Shown here piece after piece: positions 33,403 to 42,326 of a stretch of DNA of 64,000 nucleotides. The stretch covers positions 1 to 64,000 of the forward strand of contig JADJCH010000006.1 in assembly GCA_016703325.1 (NCBI GenBank). Direction: 5' to 3'. Both the position numbers and the translations under genes were made by a program. This stretch comes from Burkholderiales bacterium (GTDB lineage Bacteria > Pseudomonadota > Gammaproteobacteria > Burkholderiales > Burkholderiaceae_C). The notes under the pieces are model-generated. The model saw only the letters and a program-made list of their open reading frames with translations. It did no database searches and had not been told where the DNA came from. Within the stretch, counting starts at the first letter, position 1. Each line of letters begins with the position of its first letter.

Positions 33403-34795
33403 TCTTCACCTCCCCGCTCTCCTGCACCAGCCAGGACTGGATGGCGTTGTTGTGGTAGATCGAACGCTTGCCGCGCACCTCGCGCAGCCGCTTGTAGCTG
33501 GGCTGGACGTAGCCCGTCTCATCGGTGGCTCGGCTCTGGATGAGGGCCGGCCGACCGTCCCAGACCCAGTCGATGTTGAAGCGGGTCAGCGACTTGGACA
33601 TCGCAACTCCCTCGATGCGGGCGGGCCGCCAGTTGCGTCCGCCGTCCACCGACACATCCACCTTCGTCACCTTGCCGCGGCCCGACCAGGCCAGGCCGGT
33701 GATGTTGTAGAAGCCCTTGTCCAGCAGCACCTGGCCGCCCGAGGGGGTGGTGACCACACTCTTGCACTCCTGAATGCTGGTGTACTGCCGATGCAGGCCA
33801 CCGGGCAGCAGGTCGATGTAGTGCACCGCCTCGTCCTTGGTGGCATAGGGAGCATCGCCCACCTCGATGCGGCGCAGGTACTTCACCCAGCTCACCCCCT
33901 GCACGCCCGGCACCACCAGGCGCAGCGGGTAGCCGTTCTCCGGCCGCAGCATTTCGCCGTTCTGGCCATAGGCCACGAACACCTCGCCGGATTCGATCAA
34001 CTCCATCGGGATGGTGCGGGTCATCGACGAACCGTCGGCCCCTTCGGCCAGCACGTAGCGGCCGCGCTTGTAGTCCACCCCGCAGAGGTCCAGCAGGATC
34101 TTCAGCGGCACACCGGTGAACTCGCTGCAGCTGAGCATGCCGTGGGAGTACTGCACCGTGGGCACCGCCACGTTGCCCCACTCCATGCCGCTGTTGGCAC
34201 CGCACTCGATGAAGTGGAAGCGGCTCACCGACGGCAGCCGCATGATCTCGTCCATCGTGAAGATCTTGGGCGTCTTGACGAGCCTGTCGTCCGAGCCGTT
34301 GACCATCAGGCGATGCTTGGACGGATCGATGTCCCACCAGCCCTGGTGGTGGCGCTCGAAGTGCAGCCCACTGGGCGTGACGATGCCGAACAGCGACTGC
34401 AGCGGCGCAAACGACACCGACGACTGTGTCGTCTGCGTCAGGCCCGGGCTGGGGCGACGCTGCAGGTTGCTCTCGAACTTGGACGGTTTGCCGTAACCCT
34501 CGGTGGCCACCCCTTGCCCCAGCGCCTTGCTGTGCTCGGGCAGCTCCAGGATGTTGGGATCGCCGCCTTCGGTGGGCACCGGGTTCGACTGGGCCCCGGC
34601 CGACAGGCTCGCCCCGGCCGCCGCACCACCCGCCACCGCCGACGCAAAGGCCCGGCGGATGAAGTCGCGGCGGCCCTGCTTCGCCTCGGCGAAGACGGTG
34701 CGCACGCCTTGCGGGTCCACAAAATTTTCCGGCGCCTTCAACAGGCGACCGCTGCGACCACCCTGTGGTGGATCGTCACGATCATGGTTCGACAC
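33386..34795 (-). CDS. soxC: Sulfane dehydrogenase SoxC
   Basis: Molybdenum-cofactor subunit (sulfite-oxidase family) of the SoxCD complex, which oxidises the sulfane sulfur on SoxY. 469 residues from GTG 34795, chosen because AAGGAG stands five bases upstream. Twin-arginine signal GRRDFIRRAFASAVAGG (about 41-57), Mo-binding cysteine in FHFIECGANSGMEWG (Cys198), YSHGMLSCSEFTGVPL and RPENGYPLRLVVPG. Presence of SoxCD predicts full oxidation of thiosulfate to sulfate without sulfur globules. First sox gene after arsR. Confidence 0.95.
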   Translation of the reverse strand: MSNHDRDDPPQGGRSGRLLKAPENFVDPQGVRTVFAEAKQGRRDFIRRAFASAVAGGAAAGASLSAGAQSNPVPTEGGDPNILELPEHSKALGQGVATEGYGKPSKFESNLQRRPSPGLTQTTQSSVSFAPLQSLFGIVTPSGLHFERHHQGWWDIDPSKHRLMVNGSDDRLVKTPKIFTMDEIMRLPSVSRFHFIECGANSGMEWGNVAVPTVQYSHGMLSCSEFTGVPLKILLDLCGVDYKRGRYVLAEGADGSSMTRTIPMELIESGEVFVAYGQNGEMLRPENGYPLRLVVPGVQGVSWVKYLRRIEVGDAPYATKDEAVHYIDLLPGGLHRQYTSIQECKSVVTTPSGGQVLLDKGFYNITGLAWSGRGKVTKVDVSVDGGRNWRPARIEGVAMSKSLTRFNIDWVWDGRPALIQSRATDETGYVQPSYKRLREVRGKRSIYHNNAIQSWLVQESGEVKNVQLS

Positions 34796-34891
34796 GAACA
34801 CTCCTTCAAGAATCAGGAACAGTTCTGGACAGACATCACCCCCGCCGCCGGGCATCACCCGTCCAGCCGGACCGATTCGTTCGATTCGGAG

Positions 34892-35197
34892 TCAATGCGC
34901 TGCAGGACCGCCACCGGACATCTGCTCGGCCCGCACCGCCTCGCACAGCACCCGGGCCCGATCGTTGGCAATGCGGTAATAGACCTGGGACCCCTGCCGG
35001 CGCCGGCCCAGGATCCCGCAGCGGTACAGCGTGGCGAGGTGCTGGGACAGGTTGGGCTGGGTGGTGCACACCGCCTCGACCAACTGACCCACGTTCTTCT
35101 CACCTTCGTACAGCGCACACACGATCCGAAGCCGCACCGGCGCTGCCAGCAGCCCGAACAACTCGGCCGCCAACTCGAACACCCGATCCGGTTCCAT
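34892..35197 (-). CDS. ArsR-family repressor of the sulfur genes (SoxR/BigR-like)
   Basis: 101-residue winged-helix protein: LAAELFGLLAAPVRLRIVCAL, VGQLVEAVCTTQPNLSQHLATLYRCGIL (recognition helix) and GSQVYYRI wing. Cysteines at 27, 44, 60 and 85 could serve the dithiol/persulfide switch known from BigR/SqrR-type sensors. Start ATG 35197 is the best fit. It lies 96 bases upstream of soxC on the same strand with an inverted repeat in its own promoter, so autoregulated repression of sox is likely. Metal sensing is the alternative. Confidence 0.85.
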   Translation of the reverse strand: MEPDRVFELAAELFGLLAAPVRLRIVCALYEGEKNVGQLVEAVCTTQPNLSQHLATLYRCGILGRRRQGSQVYYRIANDRARVLCEAVRAEQMSGGGPAAH

Positions 35198-35223
35198 GCC
35201 TTGCTCAGTGACTCGTACTATCT

Positions 35224-35247
35224 TGATATAAGCACAAACGGATATTA
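35224..35247. promoter_or_regulatory. Candidate ArsR-type operator upstream of arsR-sox
   Basis: Inverted repeat TGATATAAG-CACAAA-CGGATATTA, matching as TNATATNNG-N6-CNNATATNA, 27-50 bases before the arsR ATG. It resembles the repeat at 22834-22853 in the soxH/fccA gap. Placement fits repression of the arsR-soxCDYZAX transcript. Confidence 0.5.
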
Positions 35248-35346
35248 TCCAACCCCTGGCTGACACGGAGCTGGTGCAAACACCTAGACTCCACCGGTTG
35301 ATGCCTCGACCCCCCCGGCCGCGAGCCGGATTCCAGCGAGCCCCTG

Positions 35347-36381
35347 ATGTCCAAACCCCGACCCCACCCCCTGACCTACCTCTACCCGGTCTGGTTCGCC
35401 ATCCCGATGGGACTGTGCGGCCTGTCGCTGGCCTGGCATCGTGCGGGACCGCGCATGGGCGAGTGGGCCGAGGGCATCGCCCTGGTGCTCGGGCTGCTGG
35501 CCGCGGGCAGCTACCTGCTGCTGGCCGCAGCGGCCCTGCTGCGGCTGCGGCGCCACCCCGAGGCCTGGCAGGAAGACCTGCGCCACCCGGTGCGGCACGC
35601 CTTCGTGGCCGCACTGCCGATCGGCCTGATCCTGCTGGCCACGGTGGGCGTGGCGCTGTTCGGCGACGGCGACGAGCTGTCCTCCCAGCCGGTGCTGCTG
35701 GCCCTGCTGCGCACCCTCTGGTGGGCCGGCTGCCTGGGCCAGTTCGGCGTGATGCTGTGGGTGCTTTCGCGCTGGTGGAACGGCAACAAGGCCGGCGGCC
35801 TGCACTGGCCGGTGCTGACCCCGGCGCTGATCCTCCCGGTGGTGGGCAATGTGCTGGTTCCGCTGGCAGGTGTGCCGCTGGGGCACTGGGAGTGGTCGGC
35901 CGCGCAGTTCGGGATCGGCCTGGTGTTCTGGCCGGTGGTGCTGACCCTGCTGCTGGTGCGGGTGGCCACCCAGGGGCTCTGGCCGGAACGGCTGCTGCCG
36001 GCGCACTTCATCCTGGTCGCACCACCGGCGGTGATCGGATTGTCGGTGCTGCAGTTCGGTGCGCCGCCCCTGCTGGGCTGGCTGTTCTGGGGCGTGGCGC
36101 TGTTCAGCTTCTTGTGGGCAGCATCGCAGGCCCAGCGCATGGTGTCCCAGCCCTTCGGGTTGCAGCACTGGGGCCTGTCCTTTCCGCTGGCCGCCTTCGC
36201 TGCGTTGACCCTGCGGCTGGGCGGTGAAAGTGGACTGTTCGCAGTGCTGGGGCCGGCCCTGCTGGCCTTCACCTCGGTGGTGATCACCGGGCTGGTGCTG
36301 GCCACCGTGCGGGGTCTGCGCCAGGGCACGCTGCTGGCGCCTGAGCCGGTGGCCGCCATCCAGCCGGCGAGCGCGAGCTGA
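35347..36381 (+). CDS. SLAC1/TDT-family anion transporter (sulfite exporter-like)
   Basis: 344 residues, about ten membrane helices. YPVWFAIPMGLCGLSLAW is the typical TDT/SLAC1 opening; ILPVVGNVLVPLAG and WPERLLPAHFILVAPPAVI are also characteristic. In this family TehA-like proteins are anion channels and SSU1-like ones export sulfite. Between the sox cluster and a YeeE gene, export of sulfite formed during sulfur oxidation is the likely role, by inference. Confidence 0.82.
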   Translation: MSKPRPHPLTYLYPVWFAIPMGLCGLSLAWHRAGPRMGEWAEGIALVLGLLAAGSYLLLAAAALLRLRRHPEAWQEDLRHPVRHAFVAALPIGLILLATVGVALFGDGDELSSQPVLLALLRTLWWAGCLGQFGVMLWVLSRWWNGNKAGGLHWPVLTPALILPVVGNVLVPLAGVPLGHWEWSAAQFGIGLVFWPVVLTLLLVRVATQGLWPERLLPAHFILVAPPAVIGLSVLQFGAPPLLGWLFWGVALFSFLWAASQAQRMVSQPFGLQHWGLSFPLAAFAALTLRLGGESGLFAVLGPALLAFTSVVITGLVLATVRGLRQGTLLAPEPVAAIQPASAS

Positions 36382-36529
36382 CCCCACAGGCCGCCACGGC
36401 GGCCATGTGCGTGGAGTGGGTGCACCCGGTGGCGGACTCCGTCACAATCCGCCGCCGCCCGGCTCCCCGTGGGTGCCGCCTCCGGTCCCTCCCGCCAACC
36501 TCTTCCCTCTCAGATTGGGCTGATCCGCC

Positions 36530-37639
36530 ATGGAAGGCAGCAACCTGGTTTCCGCTTCCACCATCGCCTGGCTGGGTGCCGGCCTGGGCGCGCTCTTCGG
36601 TTTCGTGGGCCAACGCAGCCACTTCTGCACCATGGGCGCCGTCTCCGACATCCTCGCCATGGGCTCCTGGACCCGCATGCGCATGTGGCTGATGGCCATT
36701 GGCGTGGCGCTGCTGGCCAGCGGTTCGATGCACCTGGCCGGCTGGATCGACCTGTCCAAGTCCATCTACACCGCCCCCCGGGTGCCCTGGCTGGCCCACC
36801 TGGTGGGCGGGGGGCTGTTCGGTGTGGGCATGACCCTGGCCGGCGGCTGCGGCAGCAAGACGCTGATGCGCCTGGGCAGCGGCAACCTGAAGTCGATCGT
36901 GGTGTTTGCCTTCGTGGCGATCTCCGCCTACATGACGCTGAAGGGGCTGTTCGGGCTGGTGCGAGTCAACCTGCTGGAGCCCTTTGCCTGGCAGCTCGGC
37001 AGCGCGCAGGACCTGCCCAGCCTGCTGGCCGCGGGGACCGGCCTGCCGGTGCGCACGCTGTGGCTGGCGCTGATGCTGGCCATCGGCGGCGGACTGATGG
37101 CCTTTGCGCTGGCGGACCGGGATTTCCGCCGCCCGGAGCCCCTGGTCAGCGCCCTGCTGATCGGCCTGCTGGCGGCGGCCGGATGGGCCATCACCGGCCA
37201 TGTGGGCTACATCGCGGAGCACCCGGAAACCCTGGAGGAAGCCTTCGTCGGCACCAATTCCGGGCGGGCCGAGTCGCTGAGTTTCGTGGCCCCCTACGCC
37301 TACACGCTGGAGCTGCTGATGCTGTGGAGCGACACCAGCCGCACCGTCACCTTCGGCATCGCCACGGCGCTGGGGGTGGTGGCCGGTGCCGCGGCGGCGG
37401 CCTGGGGTCGCGGCGAGTTTCGCCTGGAGGGCTTCCGCCAGACCTCCGACCTGGCGCGTCACCTGATCGGTGCGGTGCTGATGGGCTTCGGCGGTGTCAC
37501 CGCCATGGGCTGCACCATCGGGCAGGGGCTGTCCGGATTGTCGACGCTGTCGCTGGGCGCCTTCATCACCTTTGCGGCCATCATTGCCGGCTGCGTGGCC
37601 ACCCTGAAGTGGGAGTACGCCCGCGCGATGCGGGACTGA
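36530..37639 (+). CDS. Second YeeE/YedE-family sulfur transporter
   Basis: 369 residues, multipass. Family motifs: VGQRSHFCTMGAV, GVGMTLAGGCGSKTLMRLGSGN and GAVLMGFGGVTAMGCTIGQGLSG. It differs clearly from the SoxT-like protein at 24834, so the window holds two distinct members. 148 bases after the TDT transporter on the same strand; thiosulfate or other sulfur-anion transport is likely. Confidence 0.88.
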   Translation: MEGSNLVSASTIAWLGAGLGALFGFVGQRSHFCTMGAVSDILAMGSWTRMRMWLMAIGVALLASGSMHLAGWIDLSKSIYTAPRVPWLAHLVGGGLFGVGMTLAGGCGSKTLMRLGSGNLKSIVVFAFVAISAYMTLKGLFGLVRVNLLEPFAWQLGSAQDLPSLLAAGTGLPVRTLWLALMLAIGGGLMAFALADRDFRRPEPLVSALLIGLLAAAGWAITGHVGYIAEHPETLEEAFVGTNSGRAESLSFVAPYAYTLELLMLWSDTSRTVTFGIATALGVVAGAAAAAWGRGEFRLEGFRQTSDLARHLIGAVLMGFGGVTAMGCTIGQGLSGLSTLSLGAFITFAAIIAGCVATLKWEYARAMRD

Positions 37640-37679
37640 CGCGCAGTGCCGATCGCACGGCCAGGCCGGCGACGGCGCG

Positions 37680-38468
37680 TCAGGAGGTCTTCAGCAGCCG
37701 CAGCAGCAGCGCATTGCTGCTGCCGGCGTTGGCCCCCAGGCCCAGCAGCAGCCGGGTGCTGCCGTCGGAGACGTCCACGGCCGTGCCGCTGTAACTCTGA
37801 CCCGCACCGGTGCAACTGCCGCTGGGCGTGAGCTGCCAGCCGTAGGCGTTGGCGTCGCTGCGGGCGGTGATGCTGCCGCTCACGGTGCAGCTGCCCAGGG
37901 TGCCGCTCACCCCCCCTGTCGAAGCCACCTGGAGGTTGGCCGCCAGGCTGCCGCCGATCAGCGAAACCGTGCCCAGGTGCGTGCCCACCAGGCTGGCCAG
38001 GGCGGCAGTCGAGTCGAAGGCGCTCTGGTAGGTGGTGGCCACCGTCAACAGGTTGCCGCTCGCACCGACCGTGCCGGCCAGTGTGCTGGACTTCTTCACC
38101 GCAGCGGTGAGGCTGGCGCTGCGCGCAGCGGCGGCCTCCAGGCTGTACTCGCGAGCGCTGCTGGAAGTGAAGGTGCTCAGGCTGGTGCTGCCCCGGCCGG
38201 TCCAGCCACCGGCCAGCGCGGTCGGGTTGCTGGCACTGCTGTAGACGCCAGCCCACTGCCCGTCGCCAAAGACCCACAACAGCACCGCGCGCCCGTCGGT
38301 GCTCGCTCCGGACCACAGGCCACGCGCGATGTCGCCCTCGCTGTCGCTGTTCTCCATCGCACCGCCGCAGCCGCCCAGCAGCGACAGCGCGCACAGCCAG
38401 GGCGCCGCACGGCGCAGCCACGGCAGCAGCCGGGCCAGCGGTCGATTCATCCAGGATGGGGGGCTCAT
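37680..38468 (-). CDS. Lipoprotein of unknown function
   Basis: 262 residues. A signal peptide with lipobox LLGGC (Cys near 34) is followed by a Ser/Thr/Gly/Ala-rich beta-type domain with two cysteines that could pair (LGSCTVSGS and PSGSCTGAG). GLWSGASTDGRAVLLWVFGDGQWAGVYSS resembles short surface-exposed repeats in Burkholderiales lipoproteins. GGAG lies nine bases before ATG 38468. No family recognised; probably outer-membrane anchored. Confidence 0.65.
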   Translation of the reverse strand: MSPPSWMNRPLARLLPWLRRAAPWLCALSLLGGCGGAMENSDSEGDIARGLWSGASTDGRAVLLWVFGDGQWAGVYSSASNPTALAGGWTGRGSTSLSTFTSSSAREYSLEAAAARSASLTAAVKKSSTLAGTVGASGNLLTVATTYQSAFDSTAALASLVGTHLGTVSLIGGSLAANLQVASTGGVSGTLGSCTVSGSITARSDANAYGWQLTPSGSCTGAGQSYSGTAVDVSDGSTRLLLGLGANAGSSNALLLRLLKTS

Positions 38469-38519
38469 GTGAAGTGACTCCTGCAGTTCCGAGGGAAAAC
38501 TCAGGGTGACATTTTCACT

Positions 38520-38924
38520 TCAGGCGATCCATCGCCCCCACAACGGCCGCCCCCAGTGCCACAGCAGGCCGGCGGCCAGCAGCCACAGCAGCAGGATGAC
38601 GCCGGCCGCCAGGCGGCTGGTCGGCCGCTCCAGGCAGTCCTGCGCGCGCTGCCGCGCCACGGCCATCACCTCCGGCGGCACCATGCGCAGCACCAGCCAG
38701 ATGCCCAGCGGCAGCAGAAACAGGTCGTCCAGCAGGCCCAGCACCGGAATCATGTCCGGGATCAGATCGATCGGGCTGAAGGCGTAAGCAGCCACCAGGG
38801 CCGCCAGCAGGCGGGCTGCCCAGGGTGTGGCGGGATCGCGGGCCGCAAAGTACAGCGCCAGCACCTCGCGTTTGAGGCGGCGGGCAGCGTCTTTCCAGGT
38901 GGGCGGGATGAATCGGGACAGCAT
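38520..38924 (-). CDS. YkvA-family (DUF1232) membrane protein
   Basis: 134 residues. The DUF1232 signature FSPIDLIPDMIPVLGLLDDLFLLPLGIWL is clear, flanked by two hydrophobic helices and a C-terminal membrane segment (LAAGVILLLWLLAAGLLW). Function of the family is unknown. It lies between the lipoprotein and the protoglobin gene on the same strand. Confidence 0.85.
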   Translation of the reverse strand: MLSRFIPPTWKDAARRLKREVLALYFAARDPATPWAARLLAALVAAYAFSPIDLIPDMIPVLGLLDDLFLLPLGIWLVLRMVPPEVMAVARQRAQDCLERPTSRLAAGVILLLWLLAAGLLWHWGRPLWGRWIA

Positions 38925-38943
38925 GACCCGCCGGACTCTACCT

Positions 38944-39540
38944 TCAGGGCATGTCGCCCAGTTGCTCGCGGGCCTCTGCCAGCACCACCTTGATCTCAGT
39001 GTTGAACATGCGCTCCAGCAGCGCGGGCTTGAAGCCGGTGATGCGGATCACCGTCTCCAGGTAGTTCATCAGGAAGCTCTCGGCGGTGATGGCCTGCGTC
39101 GTCAGCGCCAGGCGCTGCACCGCCTCCATCAGCGCGAAAGTGGCCTCCGGGCTACCCGCAACCGGCTCCAGCCGTGGACGCAGCCAGGTGAGGATCCAGT
39201 TCCACATGCCCATCATCGTGGGGTTCTTCACGCCCACCTTGATGTGCACCACACCCACCAGGGCCTGCCAGGCCCAGTACTTCTCATCGATCGGGCCGGC
39301 CAGGGTGCGCTGCCACCAGCGGCGCAGCGTCGCTTCACGCTCGGCCCGCGCACCATGGCCCAGCAGGGCGTTGATGTTCGGGTTGGCTTCGATGGCGTCG
39401 TAGAAGCCCTTGACGAGCTCGTCCTCCAGCGCCAGCAGGGCGTCCCGGTGGGCCAGCAGGAGGGCCTCGTCTTCAGTGGAGAAGCGCTGCTGGGCAGGAA
39501 TGCTGTCGATGATGCTGCGGGTCAGCTCGTAAAGGTTCAC
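38944..39540 (-). CDS. Protoglobin-domain protein
   Basis: 198 residues from GTG 39540 (NLYELTRSI), with GGAG upstream. All-helical globin-like domain: ALLALEDELVKGFYDAIEANPNINALL, WWQRTLAGPIDEKYWAWQALVGVVHIKVGVKNPTMMG; the His in VVHIKVG is the probable proximal heme ligand. There is no output domain, so it is a single-domain protoglobin or a sensor acting through partners. Heme and gas binding are family inference. Confidence 0.75.
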   Translation of the reverse strand: MNLYELTRSIIDSIPAQQRFSTEDEALLLAHRDALLALEDELVKGFYDAIEANPNINALLGHGARAEREATLRRWWQRTLAGPIDEKYWAWQALVGVVHIKVGVKNPTMMGMWNWILTWLRPRLEPVAGSPEATFALMEAVQRLALTTQAITAESFLMNYLETVIRITGFKPALLERMFNTEIKVVLAEAREQLGDMP

Positions 39541-39704
39541 GGCGCACACTCCAGTTCTTGTCAGGCCGGGGATCGCGGATGATGGCCCCGCGCCACCAAC
39601 CGAATGGGCGCGCAAGACTAACCGCGGCGAGAGTGGACAGGGTGTGAAGGGTTGCTGCTTCCTCCCGGAAATCCTTCGGTGGAACGCGTCGGATGCCCCC
39701 TGGT

Positions 39705-40184
39705 TCAGGTGATCCGGTAGAAGTCCAGGATCACGCGGCGAGCCTCCCGCCGCCCCACCGCGAGCGCCATCACGCGGTTCAGGTGCAACCAGGCCGGCGC
39801 ACCAGTGGTAAAGCGCACCAGGGTGCGAAAGAAGTACTCGCCCGGATCCACCGCCTCGCCGCGGGCCAGGCGCTGCATCACCTCGTCCGGGCCATGGCGC
39901 AGGCCATCGCTGCGCACCTCGATCAGCCCACCGTCGTCGGCGCGGATCACGTAGTGCGCCGCGATCTCCAGCACCCCATCGCTGCGCTGCCACTGCCAGT
40001 CCACACCCCCTTCGACCAGCCGGCCATTCAACTCCGGCCCTTCTGCCGTGCCGCCGCCCAGCGGCACGAAGCGCCGCTCCCCCTGAGGGGCCGGGCCGAG
40101 TGTCTCCAGCGCCGCCACCTCGCAGACCACCCGGGTCATCGGCAGGAGGGCAGGCGGGGGCGGGAACGGGAAAAGAGGGGACAT
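39705..40184 (-). CDS. DUF3237-family protein
   Basis: 159 residues. The beta-barrel pattern GERRFVPLGGGTAEGPELNGRLVEGGVDWQ, HYVIRADDGGLIEVRSDGLRHGP and YFFRTLVRFTTGAPAWLHLNRVMALAVG is typical of DUF3237. Start could be ATG 40184 or the internal ATG at residue 16 (MTRVVCEVAALE), which removes a Pro/Phe-rich leader. Function unknown. Confidence 0.8.
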   Translation of the reverse strand: MSPLFPFPPPPALLPMTRVVCEVAALETLGPAPQGERRFVPLGGGTAEGPELNGRLVEGGVDWQWQRSDGVLEIAAHYVIRADDGGLIEVRSDGLRHGPDEVMQRLARGEAVDPGEYFFRTLVRFTTGAPAWLHLNRVMALAVGRREARRVILDFYRIT

Positions 40185-40372
40185 GGAGGCTCCGGATTCG
40201 TGAGTCCCGGCGCAACGCAGCGGGGCTCGGGTCAGTGGGGATGGACAGCCGCTCTGAGGGCTCGATCATCTTGCCGTTGGGGACCGGCGCCGCACAGCCC
40301 GCCCCCGTCATCCGAGAAGATGACGCGCCGATCCTCACCACACCCTTGCCTCACCCGCATCCACCTGTCCCG

Positions 40373-41176
40373 ATGAACGCCTGGCCTCTTCCATTGACCG
40401 ACGCCGGCCCGGCCTGGAGCCGCGCGCTGGCCACGCTGGTCGGCGCGGTCGGTGCGCCGCGTTTTGCGGACGCCGCCCTGGCGGCGCTGAACCAGGCCCA
40501 GCTGAGCGCAGGCTCCTGGTCGGTCTATCGGGTCTGGAGCGACCGGGCGCCACTGCTGCACCTGTCGGGCAGTTGGGGCGTGGCCGACACCACCCGGGAC
40601 TGCTTTGCGGCCTACCGCAACGAAGGCCTGTACCGGCGCGACAGCAGCTTCGACGCGGTGCAACCCGGCCATGCCGCCGTGCTGCGCATGCACGCCGACG
40701 AGGCCCCCAGCCGCGATCACCGAGAGGCCATCTACCTGCGCCACGGCGTCGTGGAACGGCTGTCCGTGGTGCGGCGCGAGGGAGATGGCAGCGTCTTTGC
40801 CGTCAACCTCTACCACCATGCGCACCAGGGCCGCTTCGGTGACGGCGAGCTGCAGGCCTTCGCTGCGGCCGCCCCCCTGCTGCTGGCCTGCGTGCAACGC
40901 CACCTGGAGCTGGCGCAGGCCGGCTCGGACGAGGGGGTCCCAGAAGGCGCCAACCTGTGCCCGCTGCGCGCGGCCCTCAGGTCGCGCTGCGAGGCACTCA
41001 CCGAACGCGAGCTGGACGTGTGCGAGCGGCTGCTGCGCGGCTGGAGCTACGACGGCATCGCCGCCGACCTGGGGCTGTCCACCGCCACCGTCAAGACCTA
41101 CCGCGCGCGGGCCTTCGAGCGGCTCGGCCTGCATTTCAAGAGCGAACTCTTCGCCACCTTCCTGCCGCGGCGCTGA
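40373..41176 (+). CDS. LuxR-family transcriptional regulator
   Basis: 267 residues from ATG 40373. An N-terminal region of about 190 residues without a recognised signature is followed by the LuxR helix-turn-helix: LTERELDVCERLLRGWSYDGIAADLGLSTATVKTYRARAFERL (about 213-255). It precedes a TctC-type binding protein by 120 bases on the same strand, which may be its target, but this is inference. The effector is unknown. Confidence 0.85.
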   Translation: MNAWPLPLTDAGPAWSRALATLVGAVGAPRFADAALAALNQAQLSAGSWSVYRVWSDRAPLLHLSGSWGVADTTRDCFAAYRNEGLYRRDSSFDAVQPGHAAVLRMHADEAPSRDHREAIYLRHGVVERLSVVRREGDGSVFAVNLYHHAHQGRFGDGELQAFAAAAPLLLACVQRHLELAQAGSDEGVPEGANLCPLRAALRSRCEALTERELDVCERLLRGWSYDGIAADLGLSTATVKTYRARAFERLGLHFKSELFATFLPRR

Positions 41177-41296
41177 CGCGACCCCTGCGCTGTCCACCTC
41201 TGGGATGACAGGCGCCCTCCCCGGTCACCGGCACACTGCCGGTGAACCCTGCGCGACGGCCCCCCCGGACCGTCACCCCGAACGAGGAGACCCGAC

Positions 41297-42298
41297 ATGC
41301 CCCCACGCCGCCGCACCAGTGCCACCCTGGCCGCCCTGGCCGCTCTCTGCCTGCTGACCGCCGGCCCGCTGGCCACCTTCGCCCCGGCCGCTGCGCAGAC
41401 CTGGCCAGACCGGCCGCTGAAACTGGTGGTCGGCTTCCCACCCGGCTCCGGGCCGGACGTGGTGGCCCGCCACCTGGGCAACAAGCTTGCCGAGCAGACC
41501 CGCCAGCAGGTGGTGGTGGACAACCGCGCCGGGGCCGGCGGCCAGATCGCCGCCCAGGCGGTGGCCCGCTCGGCGGCCGATGGGAGCACCTTCCTGCTGG
41601 GCGAAGTGGGCTCGATCAGCATCTCTCCGGCTGCCTACAGCAAGCTGCCCTACGACCCGGCGAAGGACTTCACCGGCGTGGCCGAGGTGGTGCGCTCCGA
41701 CTTCGTGCTGGTGGTACCCGCCACCTCGCCCGCCCGGACGGTGGCCGAATTCGTCGCCGCCGCCAAGGCGCAGAAGGACAAGGTCAACTTCGGCACCTTC
41801 GGTGCCGGCACCCCGGGACATTTCGGCGCCGAGGTGTTCGGCGAGCTGGCAGGGTTCCCGGTCGAGCCGGTGCACTACCGCGCCACCGGCGATGCGGTCA
41901 GCGCCATCATCACCGGCGACGTCAAGGGAGCCTTTGTCTCCACTGCACTGGCGCTGGCGCAGGTCAAGGGCGGCAAGATGCGGGCGCTGGCCACCACCGC
42001 CGCACAGCGTTCGCCGCTGTTGCCGGAGGTGCCCACCTTCACCGAGACCGGCTATCCGAAGGCCGACTTCGCCGCCTGGTTTGCCGTGCTTCTGCCCGCC
42101 GGCACCCCGGCCGCGGTGGCCGACGCACTGAACCGCCAGGTGGTGACCGCAGTGCAGAGCCCGGAGGTGCGCCAGAAGCTGCAGGAGGCCGGCTTCAGCG
42201 TGGTGGGCAGCAGCCGCGCCGACACCGAACGCATGCTCAAGGCCGAGGCCACCCGCTGGGCCGCGGTGGTCAAGGCCTCCGGCTTCAAGGCAGACTGA
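41297..42298 (+). CDS. Tripartite tricarboxylate transporter substrate-binding protein (Bug/TctC)
   Basis: 333-residue periplasmic binding protein with a signal peptide ending in FAPAAAQ. Bug landmarks: WPDRPLKLVVGFPPGSGPDVVAR, VVDNRAGAGGQIAAQAVARS, FGTFGAGTPGHFGAEVF and PAVADALNRQVV. No TctA/TctB membrane genes are adjacent; orphan Bug proteins are common in Burkholderiales. Ligand probably a carboxylate or aromatic acid. Confidence 0.9.
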   Translation: MPPRRRTSATLAALAALCLLTAGPLATFAPAAAQTWPDRPLKLVVGFPPGSGPDVVARHLGNKLAEQTRQQVVVDNRAGAGGQIAAQAVARSAADGSTFLLGEVGSISISPAAYSKLPYDPAKDFTGVAEVVRSDFVLVVPATSPARTVAEFVAAAKAQKDKVNFGTFGAGTPGHFGAEVFGELAGFPVEPVHYRATGDAVSAIITGDVKGAFVSTALALAQVKGGKMRALATTAAQRSPLLPEVPTFTETGYPKADFAAWFAVLLPAGTPAAVADALNRQVVTAVQSPEVRQKLQEAGFSVVGSSRADTERMLKAEATRWAAVVKASGFKAD

Positions 42299-42326
42299 AC
42301 CCGGCCGCACGCAGACCCACCGCAGC

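Noticed and set aside
39541..39704. Possible small gene between protoglobin and DUF3237 genes
   Set aside because: No frame with a start, ribosome-binding site and plausible composition was found; probably promoter for the protoglobin gene.
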